Source of the DNA: Streptomyces mirabilis
GTDB lineage: Bacteria; Actinomycetota; Actinomycetes; Streptomycetales; Streptomycetaceae
DNA length: 64,000 bases
Assembly: GCF_018310535.1 (NCBI RefSeq)
Contig: NZ_CP074102.1
Location: 2,790,001-2,854,000 of the forward strand
Direction of reading: 5' to 3'
Under the pieces are notes generated by a model, which saw only the letters and a program-made list of their open reading frames with translations, made no database searches and was not told the origin of the DNA. Positions 17,741 to 26,905 of the stretch are shown here, piece after piece. Each line of letters opens with the position of its first letter. Positions within the stretch are counted from its first letter, which is position 1. The position numbers were made by a program, and so were the translations under genes.

Positions 17741-18111
17741 ACCAACTCCACCTCGAAGCCGTCCGCGTCCTCCAGATACGCGGCGCAGTGCTCCAGGCCG
17801 CCCGCGTGCGGATAGCGGTCCGAAAAGAGGGGCGACCAGCCGTGGCTGGGTGCTTCGGCCACAAGCCGGTCGAGTTCGGTGCGGTCCGGCACGTGGAAGG
17901 CGAGGTGGTTCAGGCCGGGGCGCAGGCGGTCGTGGGAGTCCGTCCTCAGCGCGGGCGACTGCTCGACGACGAGATAGGTCTCGCCCCGGCGCCAGCTGCG
18001 GCCCTGCGGCCACTCCTGGTACGGCTCACAGCCCAGGCGCTCCAGCAGCCATCCCCAGGAGCGGACCGTGCGCTCCAGGTCCGGCACCCACAGTTCGACG
18101 TGATGCAGCAT
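17728..18111 (-). CDS. VOC (glyoxalase/dioxygenase) superfamily protein
   Basis: A 127-residue protein with two beta-alpha-beta-beta-beta modules: MLHHVELWVPDLERTVRSWGWLL and NHLAFHVPDRTELDRL...HCAAYLEDADGFEVELVA. Possible metal ligands are His4 (HHVEL), the His of NHLAFHV and the terminal Glu (FEVEL), as in glyoxalase I, fosfomycin-resistance proteins and related enzymes. Which reaction it catalyses is not apparent. GGTGGGGGA precedes ATG 18111. It sits alone between the two importer operons. Confidence 0.82.
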   Translation of the reverse strand: MLHHVELWVPDLERTVRSWGWLLERLGCEPYQEWPQGRSWRRGETYLVVEQSPALRTDSHDRLRPGLNHLAFHVPDRTELDRLVAEAPSHGWSPLFSDRYPHAGGLEHCAAYLEDADGFEVELVARA

Positions 18112-18165
18112 CTTCCCCCACCCGGCCCTCGCCCGATCTTTCCCCGCCCGATCTTCCCTCACCCG

Positions 18166-18208
18166 AAAAAGACGGTTCCCGGCACCGCGGTGGCGGTGCC
18201 GGGAACCG
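18166..18208 (-). terminator. Rho-independent terminator of importer operon 2
   Basis: A perfect 15-bp stem (18173-18187 with 18194-18208, loop CGGTGG) followed on the minus strand, after three bases, by five T residues (18170-18166). It lies 28 bases beyond the OppF-like stop and is the most canonical terminator in the window. Confidence 0.88.
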
Positions 18209-18235
18209 GCCGGTCGATCACGGGACGCGTGGTGC

Positions 18236-19381
18236 TCAGGACGCGTGCACGATGTCCTTCTCCTCGGCGAAGTGGCACGCCGACTCATGCGCCGCAGGCG
18301 AGTCCACGCCCATGAACACCTCGGGCACCGCGAGGATCGGGATCTCCACGGAGCACTTGTCCTGGGCCTTCCAGCAGCGGGTGCGGAAGCTGCAGCCGGA
18401 CGGCGGGTTGGCCGGGGACGGCACGTCACCGGTCAGGATGATCCGCTCGCGGTGCTCACGGGCCTCCGGGTCCGGCACCGGGACGGCCGACAGCAGCGCC
18501 TGGGTGTAGGGGTGCGTCGGGTGGTCGTAGATCTGCTCGTCGCTGCCGATCTCCGCCATCTTGCCGAGGTACATGACGCCGACCCGGTCCGAGATGTGCC
18601 GGACGATCGACAGGTCGTGCGCGATGAAGAGGTAGGACAGGTTGAACTCGTCCTGGAGCCGCTCCATCAGGTTGATGACCTGCGCCTGCACCGACACGTC
18701 CAGCGCCGACACCGGCTCGTCGCAGATGATGATCTCGGGGTTGAGCGCGAGACCACGGGCGATGCCGATGCGCTGACGCTGACCGCCGGAGAACTGGTGC
18801 GGGTAGCGGTTGATGTACTCGGGGTTGAGGCCGACCACGTCCAGCAGGTCCTGGACCTTGCGCCGCCGGTCGCCCTTCGGAGCCACCTCGGGGTGGATGT
18901 CGAAGGGCTCACCGATGATGTCGCCCACCGTCATGCGGGGGTTGAGCGAGGTGTACGGGTCCTGGAAGACCATCTGGATGTTGCGGCGCACGGCCTTCAG
19001 GGCGCGCCCGGACAGCTTGGTGATGTCCTGGCCCTTGTAGAAGATCTCGCCCGCGGTGGCCCGCTCCAGGTTCATCAGGAGCTTGGCCACGGTGGACTTG
19101 CCACAGCCGGACTCGCCCACGATGCCCAGCGTCTCACCCTGGTACAGGTCGAACGAGATACCGTCGACGGCCTTCACCGCGCCGATCTGCCGCTTGAACA
19201 GGATGCCCTGGGTGAGCGGGAAGTGCTTCTTCAGGTTGCGCACCTGCAGGATCGGCTCGCCACGGTCGACGGGCGCCTCGATCGCCGCGACCGCCTCCGC
19301 CTCGGAGTGGGCGTCGACGACCTCCACGTCGGAGACGTTCGGGGTGGCCTCCTGCTCGTCGTTCTTGCTGAGCTCAGCCAT
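18236..19381 (-). CDS. Oligopeptide/dipeptide importer ATPase, OppF/DppF type (operon 2)
   Basis: A 381-residue ABC ATPase with Walker [10 protein letters not shown], signature [17 protein letters not shown], Walker [13 protein letters not shown] and a C-terminal cysteine cluster ([16 protein letters not shown]). Compared with its paralogue in operon 1 it has an acidic N-terminal extension of about 40 residues (NVSDVEVVDAHSEAEAVA), and the domain is otherwise nearly collinear. ATG 19381 overlaps the OppD-like stop by 8 bp. It is the last gene of the operon, followed by a strong terminator. Confidence 0.93.
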   Translation of the reverse strand: MAELSKNDEQEATPNVSDVEVVDAHSEAEAVAAIEAPVDRGEPILQVRNLKKHFPLTQGILFKRQIGAVKAVDGISFDLYQGETLGIVGESGCGKSTVAKLLMNLERATAGEIFYKGQDITKLSGRALKAVRRNIQMVFQDPYTSLNPRMTVGDIIGEPFDIHPEVAPKGDRRRKVQDLLDVVGLNPEYINRYPHQFSGGQRQRIGIARGLALNPEIIICDEPVSALDVSVQAQVINLMERLQDEFNLSYLFIAHDLSIVRHISDRVGVMYLGKMAEIGSDEQIYDHPTHPYTQALLSAVPVPDPEAREHRERIILTGDVPSPANPPSGCSFRTRCWKAQDKCSVEIPILAVPEVFMGVDSPAAHESACHFAEEKDIVHAS

Positions 19382-20432
19382 GGATCGTCTCCTTCCAGAA
19401 GTGGCAGGCCGAACCGCGGCCGACCAGCTCGGTGCCGTCCTGCTCGCTGACCGGGAGCAGCGCCGGGACGTCCGTACGGCAGATGTCCTGGGCCTTGGGG
19501 CAGCGCGGGTTGAAGGCGCAACCGGTCGGGATGCGCAGCAGGTTGGGCGGCAGACCCTTGATCGCGTACAGCTCCTGGCCCTTCTGGTCCAGGCGCGGGA
19601 TCGAGTCCAGCAGACCCCGCGTGTACGGGTGCGCGGGGCGCTTGTACAGCTCGTGGACCGGGGCACGCTCCACGATCCGGCCCGCGTACATCACGGCGAT
19701 CTTGTCCGCGACGTCGGCGACGACGCCGAGGTCGTGGGTGATCAGGATCAGGCCCATGTTGTACTCGCGCTGAAGGTCCGCGAGCAGGTCCATGACCTGG
19801 GCCTGGACCGTCACGTCGAGCGCCGTGGTGGGCTCGTCCGCGATGATCAGGTCCGGCTCCAGGGCCAGCGCCATCGCGATCATGATGCGCTGGCGCATAC
19901 CGCCCGAGAACTGGTGCGGGTAGTCGTTCACGCGGGCCGCGGAGGCCGGGATCTTCACCCGGTCCATCAGCTCGATCGCCTTGGCCTTGGCCTCCTTCTT
20001 GGAGAGGCCCTGGTGCACCCGGAACATCTCGCCGAGCTGGTAGCCGACGGACAGGACCGGGTTGAGCGAGCTGAGCGCGTCCTGGAAGATCATGGCGATC
20101 TTCTGGCCGCGGATCTTGCGGCGCTCCTCGCCGGACATCTTGAGCATGTCCTGGCCGCGGAAGAGGATCTCACCCTGCGGGATCCTCGCCGGCGGCATGT
20201 CGAGGATGCCCATGATCGCCTGCGCGGTCACGGACTTGCCGGAGCCGGACTCGCCGAGCACGGCGAGCGTCTCGCCCGCACTGACGCTGTAGTTGACACC
20301 GTTGACCGCCTTGGCCACGCCCTCGCGGGTGTGGAACTCGACGTGCAGGTCACGCACTTCGAGCAGCGGCCCGTCGTCGGTGCCGCCCTTACGCGGGGCG
20401 GGCACCGGGACGGAGTCTTCGATGATGGTCAC
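19374..20432 (-). CDS. Oligopeptide/dipeptide importer ATPase, OppD/DppD type (operon 2)
   Basis: A 352-residue ABC ATPase: Walker [10 protein letters not shown], signature [17 protein letters not shown], Walker [14 protein letters not shown]-loop LITHDLGVV and C-terminal [18 protein letters not shown] 20432 has GAGGGAGG at ideal spacing. Eleven bases separate it from the permease stop. It differs from its operon-1 paralogue mainly at the two ends. It hydrolyses ATP together with the OppF-like subunit. Confidence 0.93.
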   Translation of the reverse strand: MTIIEDSVPVPAPRKGGTDDGPLLEVRDLHVEFHTREGVAKAVNGVNYSVSAGETLAVLGESGSGKSVTAQAIMGILDMPPARIPQGEILFRGQDMLKMSGEERRKIRGQKIAMIFQDALSSLNPVLSVGYQLGEMFRVHQGLSKKEAKAKAIELMDRVKIPASAARVNDYPHQFSGGMRQRIMIAMALALEPDLIIADEPTTALDVTVQAQVMDLLADLQREYNMGLILITHDLGVVADVADKIAVMYAGRIVERAPVHELYKRPAHPYTRGLLDSIPRLDQKGQELYAIKGLPPNLLRIPTGCAFNPRCPKAQDICRTDVPALLPVSEQDGTELVGRGSACHFWKETIHG

Positions 20433-20443
20433 GTACGCCTCCC

Positions 20444-21391
20444 TCAGCGCAGCTTCGGGTCGAGGGCGTTACGGACGGCCTCACCGAGCATGATGAACGC
20501 CAGCACCGTGATGCTGAGCATGATCGACGGATAGAGCATGATCCACTGCGCCACGCGGATCTGGTTGCCGCCGTCCGAGATGTCGTTGCCCCAGGACACG
20601 CCGTTGAGGCCGAGGCCCAGGAAGGACAGGGTCGCCTCGGCGGAGATGTAGACGCCGAGCGAGATGGTGGAGACGACGATCACGGGGGCGAGGGTGTTCG
20701 GCAGGATGTGCCGGAACATGATCCGCGGGGTGCTCGCGCCCAGGGCCTTGGCCGCGTGTACGTAGTCGGCCTGCTTCGTGGTGATCACCGCGCCGCGCAT
20801 CACACGGGCGATCTGCGTCCAGCCGAAGGCGGCCAGCGCGCCGATGACGACCCAGGTCGTGCGGTCCGGGAAGGAGGTCAGCACGACCATGGTGGCGAGC
20901 AGGAACGGGATGCCGAAGAAGACGTCCGTCAGACGCGACAGGATCGAGTCGACGATGCCGCCGAAGTATCCGGCGATCATGCCCATCAGGCCACCCACGA
21001 CCGTCACCGCGAGGGTGGTGCCGAAGCCCACGGCCACGGAGGCCCGGGTGCCGTAGATGGTGCGGGCGTAGACGCTGCGGCCCTGCTGGTCGTAGCCCAG
21101 CCAGTCCGCGGAGAACACATGGCCCAGCTTCGGCTTCTGCAGGAAGTGCTTGGCCAGGTCGCCCTTGATCGGGTCGGTGTCGGTGAACAGCCCCGGGAAG
21201 AAGGTGATGGTCAGCAGCAGCACGATCAGCACCGCCGAGACACCGAAGATCCAGCTGTGCCGGAGGTCGTTCCAGGCGTCGCCCCACAGGCTGCGGGACT
21301 TCTCCGGCTTGGTCACGGGGACCGCCACCGGAGTGGCCTCGCCCTCGGTCGCCACCGCCGTCTGAACGTCGGTCTTGGTCACGTCAGGCAT
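20444..21391 (-). CDS. Peptide importer permease, OppC/DppC type (operon 2)
   Basis: A 315-residue permease with a hydrophilic N-terminal segment of about 45 residues and six membrane spans. The EAA loop is AKALGASTPRIMFRHILPNTLAP and the end is ALDPKLR. The start ATG 21391 overlaps the OppB-like stop as ATGCCTGA, identical to operon 1, which supports a whole-operon duplication. It pairs with the OppB-like permease. Confidence 0.93.
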   Translation of the reverse strand: MPDVTKTDVQTAVATEGEATPVAVPVTKPEKSRSLWGDAWNDLRHSWIFGVSAVLIVLLLTITFFPGLFTDTDPIKGDLAKHFLQKPKLGHVFSADWLGYDQQGRSVYARTIYGTRASVAVGFGTTLAVTVVGGLMGMIAGYFGGIVDSILSRLTDVFFGIPFLLATMVVLTSFPDRTTWVVIGALAAFGWTQIARVMRGAVITTKQADYVHAAKALGASTPRIMFRHILPNTLAPVIVVSTISLGVYISAEATLSFLGLGLNGVSWGNDISDGGNQIRVAQWIMLYPSIMLSITVLAFIMLGEAVRNALDPKLR

Positions 21392-22316
21392 AGCGAATCC
21401 TCGGGTCCAGGACCGCGTACAGCAGGTCGACGAGCAGGCTGGCGAGGAGGTAGACCAGCACCAGGATGGTCACCAGGCCGACGAGCGTGGTGCCTTCACG
21501 CCGCACGATGGACTGGTAGATCGTGCCGCCGATGCCCTGGATGTTGAACAGGCCCTCGGTGACGACGGCTCCGCCCATCAGCGCGCCGATGTCGGTGCCC
21601 AGGTAGGTGATCACGGGGATCAGCGAGTTGCGCATGAGGTGGACGCCCACCACACGACGCCGGGGCAGGCCCTTGGCGACGGCGGTACGGATGTAGTCGG
21701 CGCGCAGGTTCTCGGCGACCGACGTACGGGTGAGCCGGGTCACATAGGCCAGCGAGGCGGTCGCGAGGACGAACGCCGGCATCAGCAACTCGTTGAAGTT
21801 CGTGGAGTCGTTCACGTTCGGCGGCAGCCAGTTGAGCTGGAAGGCGAAGACGACCTTCAGGATGAAGCCGAGAACGAACACCGGAACGGAGATCAGCAGC
21901 AGCGAGACCAGCAGGATCGCGTTGTCCGCGAACCGCCCGGCACGCAGGCCCGCCCAGATGCCCAGGGCCATGCCCAGGACCAACTCGATGGCGAAGGCCA
22001 GCCCGCCAAGACGGAGGGTCACCGGGAACGCCTCGCCGAGCACGTCCGTGACGGGGCGGCCGCTCGCGATCTGCGTGCCGAAGTCGAAGTGAAGGATCAT
22101 GTCCTTCATGTAGTGGTAGTACTGCACCAGGATCGGCTGGTCCAGGCCGTACTGATGTCTCAGTGAGGCGATGACGGCAGGGCTTCCGCCCTTGTCGCCG
22201 AACAGGCCTCGCACGGGGTCGCCGGGCAGGGCGTAGACCATGAGAAAGATCAGCAGGGTTGTCCCGATGAAGACCGGGATCATCTGGAGCAGTCGTCGTG
22301 CGACGTAGCGCCCCAT
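21384..22316 (-). CDS. Peptide importer permease, OppB/DppB type (operon 2)
   Basis: A 310-residue permease with six spans, starting MGRYVARRLLQMIPVFIG and ending LLYAVLDPRIRYA. The EAA loop reads RTAVAKGLPRRRVVGVHLMRNS. GGAGG precedes ATG 22316. A 154-bp gap with a long hairpin (22352-22398) separates it from the binding-protein gene, the expected place for differential expression. Confidence 0.93.
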   Translation of the reverse strand: MGRYVARRLLQMIPVFIGTTLLIFLMVYALPGDPVRGLFGDKGGSPAVIASLRHQYGLDQPILVQYYHYMKDMILHFDFGTQIASGRPVTDVLGEAFPVTLRLGGLAFAIELVLGMALGIWAGLRAGRFADNAILLVSLLLISVPVFVLGFILKVVFAFQLNWLPPNVNDSTNFNELLMPAFVLATASLAYVTRLTRTSVAENLRADYIRTAVAKGLPRRRVVGVHLMRNSLIPVITYLGTDIGALMGGAVVTEGLFNIQGIGGTIYQSIVRREGTTLVGLVTILVLVYLLASLLVDLLYAVLDPRIRYA

Positions 22317-22351
22317 CGTGCCTCCATGTAGTTACTACGACGACAGCCGAC

Positions 22352-22398
22352 GGGCCCTTTCCCCGCGCACCCCTGAACGATGCGCGTGGAAAGGGCCC
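22352..22398 (-). terminator. Long hairpin between binding protein and permeases (attenuator-like)
   Basis: GGGCCCTTTCC (22352-22362) pairs perfectly with GGAAAGGGCCC (22388-22398). After one mismatch, CGCGCA pairs with TGCGCG, leaving an 11-base loop. It lies 73 bases after the binding-protein stop inside the operon. Such stems usually protect the binding-protein mRNA or cut read-through, so that binding protein exceeds permease. Confidence 0.65.
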
Positions 22399-22470
22399 CC
22401 CGGCCGCTGCCGTCCCCCCGGGCGCGGCGCACGAGGCGGCGCCGCACCCGGGATCACGGGCTGATTGCGG

Positions 22471-24096
22471 TTACTTCTTGACCTGAACGCCGGTCAGGAT
22501 CGGGTCGCCGTCCTGGGCGTACGCGACGCCGGTGACCTTGTCCGAGTAGCCCGCGTTGACCTTGTAGTACCAGAGCGGAATGCTCGGCATGTAGTTGACG
22601 AGCTCCTTCTCGATGTCCTGGTACTTCTTCTCCGAGTCCGCGAGCGAGCTGGCGGTGTCGGCCGCGGCGATGTCGGCGTCGATCTTCTTGTTCGAGAAGC
22701 CGCTCTGGTTGCCGTCCGACTTGCTGCCGTACAGGTCACGGATGAAGTTGGCGTTCATCGGGAAGTCGAGCACCCAGCCACTGCGGTACATGGACTTGAC
22801 CTGCTGGGCGTCACGCGCGTTGAGGTCGGCCTGGAAGTCGGCCTTGGAGTCACCCGCGCACTTGACGCCGGTGGCGTTGGTGATCGAGTTGCAGACCGCC
22901 TCCACCCACTCCTTGTGGCCGCCGTCCGCGTTGTACTGGATGGTGATGGCGTTGCCCGGGACGCCGCCGCCGTCCTTGATGAGCTGCTTGGCCTTGGTCG
23001 GGTTGTACGTGAAGACGTCGCCGCCGGCGTTGGGCTCGTAGCCGAGGACGCCCTTCGCGACCCAGCCGGTGGCGGGCTCGCGGGTGCCCTGGAGCACCGT
23101 CTTGGTGATGGTGGCGCGGTCGATCGCCATCGACAGGCCCTGCAGGACCTTCGGGTCGATGTTCTTCCACTGCTTGGTGTAGAAGGCCGGCGCGATGGTC
23201 TGGATCGCCGAGTACGCCTTGTCCACCGCGCGGCTGCCGAGGTCCGACTTGTAGACCGGCAGGTCCTTCGGGGCGATCTGACGCAGGACGTCGACGTTGC
23301 CCGACTTCAGGTCCTCGTAGGCCGTCTCCAGGTTGGTGTAGTTCTTGAAGAGCACACCACCGTTCTTGGCCTTGTCCGGACCCTGGTAGCCGTCGAACTT
23401 GGCGACCTCGATCTGCTTCTTGTGCGCCCAGCTGACGAACTTGTACGGGCCGTTGCCGATCGGGTGCTCGCCCGCGGCCTTCGGGTCCTTGTAGAAGGAC
23501 TCGGGCAGCGGCGAGAAGACCTCGTAGCCGAGCTTGTAGACGTAGTAGGGGATCGCCTTGGTCAGCGTGATCGTGAAGGTGCTGTCGTCGACGACCTTCA
23601 GACCGGACATCGTCGTGGCCTTCGGCTTCCCCTTCGCCGGGGCGACGTCGTCGTAGCCCGCGATGTCGGAGAACCAGAAGCTGTTGGTCTGCTTGTTCGC
23701 CGGGGCGGCAGCCCAGTTCCACGCCTTGACGTAGGACGTGGCGGTCACCGGGGTGCCGTCGTGGAACTTCCAGCCCGACTTCAGCTTGACCGTGAAGGTC
23801 TTGTTGTCCTTCGTGTCCACCGACTGCGCGTTCACGTAGACGATGTTGCCCTTGTCGTCGTAGCTCACGAGCTGCGAGAAGAGCGACTTGATGACAATGC
23901 TGCCGTTGGACTCCATGGTGTTGGCCGGCTGCAGCGGGTTCTGCGGCTCGCCCACCTCGACCGAGAACTTACCGGCCGGGTCGACGGCGGCCTTGCTGTC
24001 GCTGCCCTTGTCGCCACCGCCACCACCACAGGCGGTCGCTCCCAGCGCCACAACCGCGGCTATCGCGACCCACTTGGCGCTCTTGGCACCGCGCAT
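22471..24096 (-). CDS. Peptide-binding lipoprotein, SBP family 5 (operon 2)
   Basis: A 541-residue lipoprotein. The signal peptide MRGAKSAKWVAIAAVVALG leads to the lipobox GATAC (Cys about 23), then a GGGGG tether. Family-5 features are NPLQPANTMESNGSIVIKSLF, KLKSGWKFHDGTPVTATSY and AFYTKQWKNIDPKVLQGLSM. GAGGAGGA precedes ATG 24096; longer in-frame starts exist upstream but lack the clean signal peptide. It supplies peptides to the permeases encoded downstream. A 720-bp gap upstream contains its promoter, and the operon could be a homologue of a developmental peptide importer. Confidence 0.93.
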   Translation of the reverse strand: MRGAKSAKWVAIAAVVALGATACGGGGGDKGSDSKAAVDPAGKFSVEVGEPQNPLQPANTMESNGSIVIKSLFSQLVSYDDKGNIVYVNAQSVDTKDNKTFTVKLKSGWKFHDGTPVTATSYVKAWNWAAAPANKQTNSFWFSDIAGYDDVAPAKGKPKATTMSGLKVVDDSTFTITLTKAIPYYVYKLGYEVFSPLPESFYKDPKAAGEHPIGNGPYKFVSWAHKKQIEVAKFDGYQGPDKAKNGGVLFKNYTNLETAYEDLKSGNVDVLRQIAPKDLPVYKSDLGSRAVDKAYSAIQTIAPAFYTKQWKNIDPKVLQGLSMAIDRATITKTVLQGTREPATGWVAKGVLGYEPNAGGDVFTYNPTKAKQLIKDGGGVPGNAITIQYNADGGHKEWVEAVCNSITNATGVKCAGDSKADFQADLNARDAQQVKSMYRSGWVLDFPMNANFIRDLYGSKSDGNQSGFSNKKIDADIAAADTASSLADSEKKYQDIEKELVNYMPSIPLWYYKVNAGYSDKVTGVAYAQDGDPILTGVQVKK

Positions 24097-24816
24097 GGGT
24101 TCCTCCTCATGAGTCCATTGGTTCACCGCAAAAGGGAGCACTAGTCACATTGCCGACACTTGGGACGGAGAAAGTGCTGGTGCCCCCTGCGCTCGCAAGC
24201 CGACGCCACCTGAAGGCGTATGGCCCGTTGATCCGAGCTCTACGCGCCTAACTATCTGCCATGGGCCAGACCCCGACCACACTCACAAGGTCTCGGTTCG
24301 ATCACACCTGTCGCCTACTTCTTCCAAAATCCGGACAAAGGGTTTGCTGAAAGATCCCTGCGAAACGGACTTGTTACACATCTATCGGTCTCGACCGTCC
24401 GCATTGCGGACGGTCGGAGCGAAAAAAGGGGTTGCGGCTATCGTGGCCGTCATGTGGGGGTGCCATCGGCGTGCCCACCCACCCCGGACCGGCGGAGGCA
24501 ACTGCCCCTCTGCGCGGTCAACGGGCTTCCACGACAAGGCCGTTCGCTGATCAAGCGAGTGCGTCCCCGACGGTGTGATCACGGCACCAAGACGCGCCGT
24601 GCGGCCGGGACCCACGTGATTGCAGGGTAGTGGGAACCGGCCAATTTGGAGGACTACTCCTCCGTAATGAAGGGTTTTCCCTACCCTCCCCTCGCTCTCC
24701 GCCCTATCGCAGCCCCGTACCGCGGCGCAAACCGCGCGTCGCGCTCGGCGCGCCCCCCAACGCGTCGGGCACCCCGCGAATGCGAGGTGCCCGAAATCAC
24801 TGCGGAACGGCCGAGG
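24097..24816. other. Long non-coding region between importer operon 2 and typA
   Basis: 720 bp with no credible gene and lower GC than its surroundings over about 24230-24440. It should hold the operon-2 promoter on the minus strand. Visible structures are an 11-bp hairpin with ATT loop at 24392-24416, flanked on its higher-coordinate side by an A-run (24422-24427); a GGAGGA-ctac-TCCTCC dyad at 24648-24663; and the typA terminator at 24765-24794. The length and structure leave room for a long leader or a small RNA, but no promoter can be named with confidence. Confidence 0.6.
24765..24794 (-). terminator. Terminator of typA
   Basis: A 13-bp stem with one mismatch (TCGGGCACCCCGC with GCGAGGTGCCCGA) and a GAAT loop, 22 bases after the typA stop codon, without a T-run. 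Confidence 0.7.
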
Positions 24817-26724
24817 TCAGCCGTGCTTGGCGCGGCTGGCGCTGCGACCGCGCTCCTTCTGGTCGAGGACGACCTTGCGGATGCGCACGGCCTCCGGGGT
24901 CACCTCGACGCACTCGTCGTCGCGGCAGAACTCGAGGGACTGCTCCAGGGAGAGCTTGCGCGGCGGCACGATCGCCTCGAACGAGTCGGCGGCGGCCGAG
25001 CGCATGTTGGTGAGCTTCTTCTCCTTGGTGATGTTCACGTCCATGTCGTCGGCACGCGAGTTCTCGCCGACGATCATGCCCTCGTACACCTCGGTGCCGG
25101 GGTCGGTGAACAGCACACCGCGCTCCTGGAGGTTCGTCATCGCGAACGCGGTGACGGCGCCGGAGCGGTCGGCGACCAGCGAACCGTTGTTACGGGTCGT
25201 GAGCGTGCCGAACCACGGCTCGTGGCCCTCGTGGATGGAGTGGGCGATGCCCGTGCCGCGCGTACCGGTCAGGAACTCGGTCCGGAAGCCGATGAGGCCG
25301 CGGGAGGGAACGACGAACTCCAGGCGGACCCAGCCCGAGCCATGGTTCGACATGTTGTCCATGCGGCCCTTGCGGACGCCCATGAGCTGCGTGACCGCGC
25401 CCATGTGCTCCTCGGGCACGTCGATCGTCATGCGCTCGACCGGCTCGTGGACCTTGCCGTCGATCATCTGGGTGACCACCTGCGGCTTGCCGATGGTCAG
25501 CTCGAAGCCCTCGCGGCGCATCTGCTCGACCAGAATGGCGAGCGCGAGCTCACCACGGCCCTGGACCTCCCAGGCGTCCGGACGCTCGGTGTCCAGCACC
25601 CGCAGCGAGACGTTACCGACCAGCTCGCGGTCGAGACGGTCCTTGACCTGGCGGGCGGTGACCTTGCGGTCCTTGACCGCGGCCTTGGCGGTGGCGCCCT
25701 TGCCGGTGCCGCCGCGGCCGACCAGCGGCGAGGTGTTCGTACCGATGGTCATCGAGATGGCCGGCTCGTCGACCGTGATCAGCGGCAGCGCGATCGGGTT
25801 CTCGGGGTCGGCAAGCGTCTCGCCGATCATGATGTCCGGGATACCGGCGACCGCGCAGATGTCACCCGGGCCCGCCTTCTCGGCCGGCTTGCGGGTGAGC
25901 GCCTCGGTCATCAGCAGCTCGGTGATGCGCACGTTGGACATCGAGCCGTCGCGCTTGATCCACGTGACGGTCTGGCCCTTGCGCAGCTCGCCCTGCTCGA
26001 CGCGGAGCAGCGCGATACGGCCGAGGAAGTTGTCAGCGTCCAGGTTGGTGACGTGCGCCTGGAGCGGGGCGGACTCGTCGTAGGACGGGGCCGGGACGGA
26101 CTCCAGGATCGTGGTGAAGAACGGCTCCAGGTTGTCGCTGTCCTGCGGGACCGTGCCATTCTCCGGCTTGGTCAGGGAGGCGACGCCGTCACGCGCACAC
26201 GCGTAGACGATCGGGAACTCGATCTGGTCCTCGTCGGCGTCCAGGTCGAGGAAGAGGTCGTACGCCTCGTTCACGACCTCGTCGATGCGCGAGTCGGGAC
26301 GGTCCGTCTTGTTGATGCACAGGATGACGGGCAGGCGGGCCTGCAGCGCCTTGCGCAGCACGAAGCGGGTCTGCGGCAGCGGACCCTCGGAGGCGTCCAC
26401 GAGGAGGACGACCGCGTCCACCATCGACAGACCGCGCTCGACCTCGCCACCGAAGTCGGCGTGGCCCGGGGTGTCGATGATGTTGATGGTGATGACCTCA
26501 CCACCATCCTTCGGGTGGTACTTCACGGCCGTGTTCTTGGCCAGGATCGTGATGCCCTTCTCACGCTCCAGGTCGTTCGAGTCCATCATGCGGTCGTCAA
26601 GCGACTCGGCGGCGTGCGCGGCGAAGGCACCGGCCTGCTTGAGCATGGCATCGACCAGGGTGGTCTTGCCATGGTCGACGTGGGCGACGATGGCGACGTT
26701 GCGGATGTCGTGGCGCGTGGCCAT
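24817..26724 (-). CDS. typA: Ribosome-associated GTPase TypA/BipA
   Basis: A 635-residue translational GTPase that binds the ribosome in the EF-G site and helps assembly and stress adaptation. The G-domain motifs are AHVDHGKTTLVD (G1), EREKGITI (G2), DTPGHADFGGEVERG (G3), INKTDRPD (G4) and YACARDG (G5 region). They are followed by the beta-barrel domain, the EF-G-like domains III and V (GRGELALAILVEQMRREG, GRMDNMSNHGSGWVRLEF, GLIGFRTEFLTGTRG) and the TypA-specific C-terminus (SLEQSLEFCRDDECVEVTP). ATG 26724 has GGGAGAAG upstream. It is a single gene ending at a hairpin. Confidence 0.96.
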   Translation of the reverse strand: MATRHDIRNVAIVAHVDHGKTTLVDAMLKQAGAFAAHAAESLDDRMMDSNDLEREKGITILAKNTAVKYHPKDGGEVITINIIDTPGHADFGGEVERGLSMVDAVVLLVDASEGPLPQTRFVLRKALQARLPVILCINKTDRPDSRIDEVVNEAYDLFLDLDADEDQIEFPIVYACARDGVASLTKPENGTVPQDSDNLEPFFTTILESVPAPSYDESAPLQAHVTNLDADNFLGRIALLRVEQGELRKGQTVTWIKRDGSMSNVRITELLMTEALTRKPAEKAGPGDICAVAGIPDIMIGETLADPENPIALPLITVDEPAISMTIGTNTSPLVGRGGTGKGATAKAAVKDRKVTARQVKDRLDRELVGNVSLRVLDTERPDAWEVQGRGELALAILVEQMRREGFELTIGKPQVVTQMIDGKVHEPVERMTIDVPEEHMGAVTQLMGVRKGRMDNMSNHGSGWVRLEFVVPSRGLIGFRTEFLTGTRGTGIAHSIHEGHEPWFGTLTTRNNGSLVADRSGAVTAFAMTNLQERGVLFTDPGTEVYEGMIVGENSRADDMDVNITKEKKLTNMRSAAADSFEAIVPPRKLSLEQSLEFCRDDECVEVTPEAVRIRKVVLDQKERGRSASRAKHG

Positions 26725-26838
26725 ATTGAGGCGCTTCTCCCGGAGTGAGTGGACGGCCTGCGCGTACGTCAGTGCTACGCGGACCCTGCCGGGCTGGACA
26801 CGCCACGGCCTTACCCCATGGTACGTGGCCTTGACGGG

Positions 26839-26872
26839 CACGGCCTCCGCGGGCTAGTCCGCGGAGGCCGTG
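26839..26872 (-). terminator. Terminator of the orphan peptide-binding protein gene
   Basis: A perfect 14-bp stem CACGGCCTCCGCGG with CCGCGGAGGCCGTG and a six-base loop, 33 bases past the stop codon at 26906. It separates that gene from typA. Confidence 0.82.
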
Positions 26873-26905
26873 GGCGACCTTGCTCGCCCTTCTTACGTGC
26901 CCTTC

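Noticed and set aside
18166..18208. Riboswitch or protein-binding leader hairpin
   Set aside because: It follows the last gene of an operon and is trailed by a T-run, so a simple terminator explains it.
22465..24144. Long plus-strand frame opposite the peptide-binding protein gene of operon 2
   Set aside because: It is a mirror frame of a lipoprotein gene with signal peptide and ribosome binding site; the product is R/V/D-rich and featureless.
24646..26748. 700-codon plus-strand frame opposite typA
   Set aside because: Antisense shadow of a universally conserved GTPase gene, with no ribosome binding site or recognisable domain.
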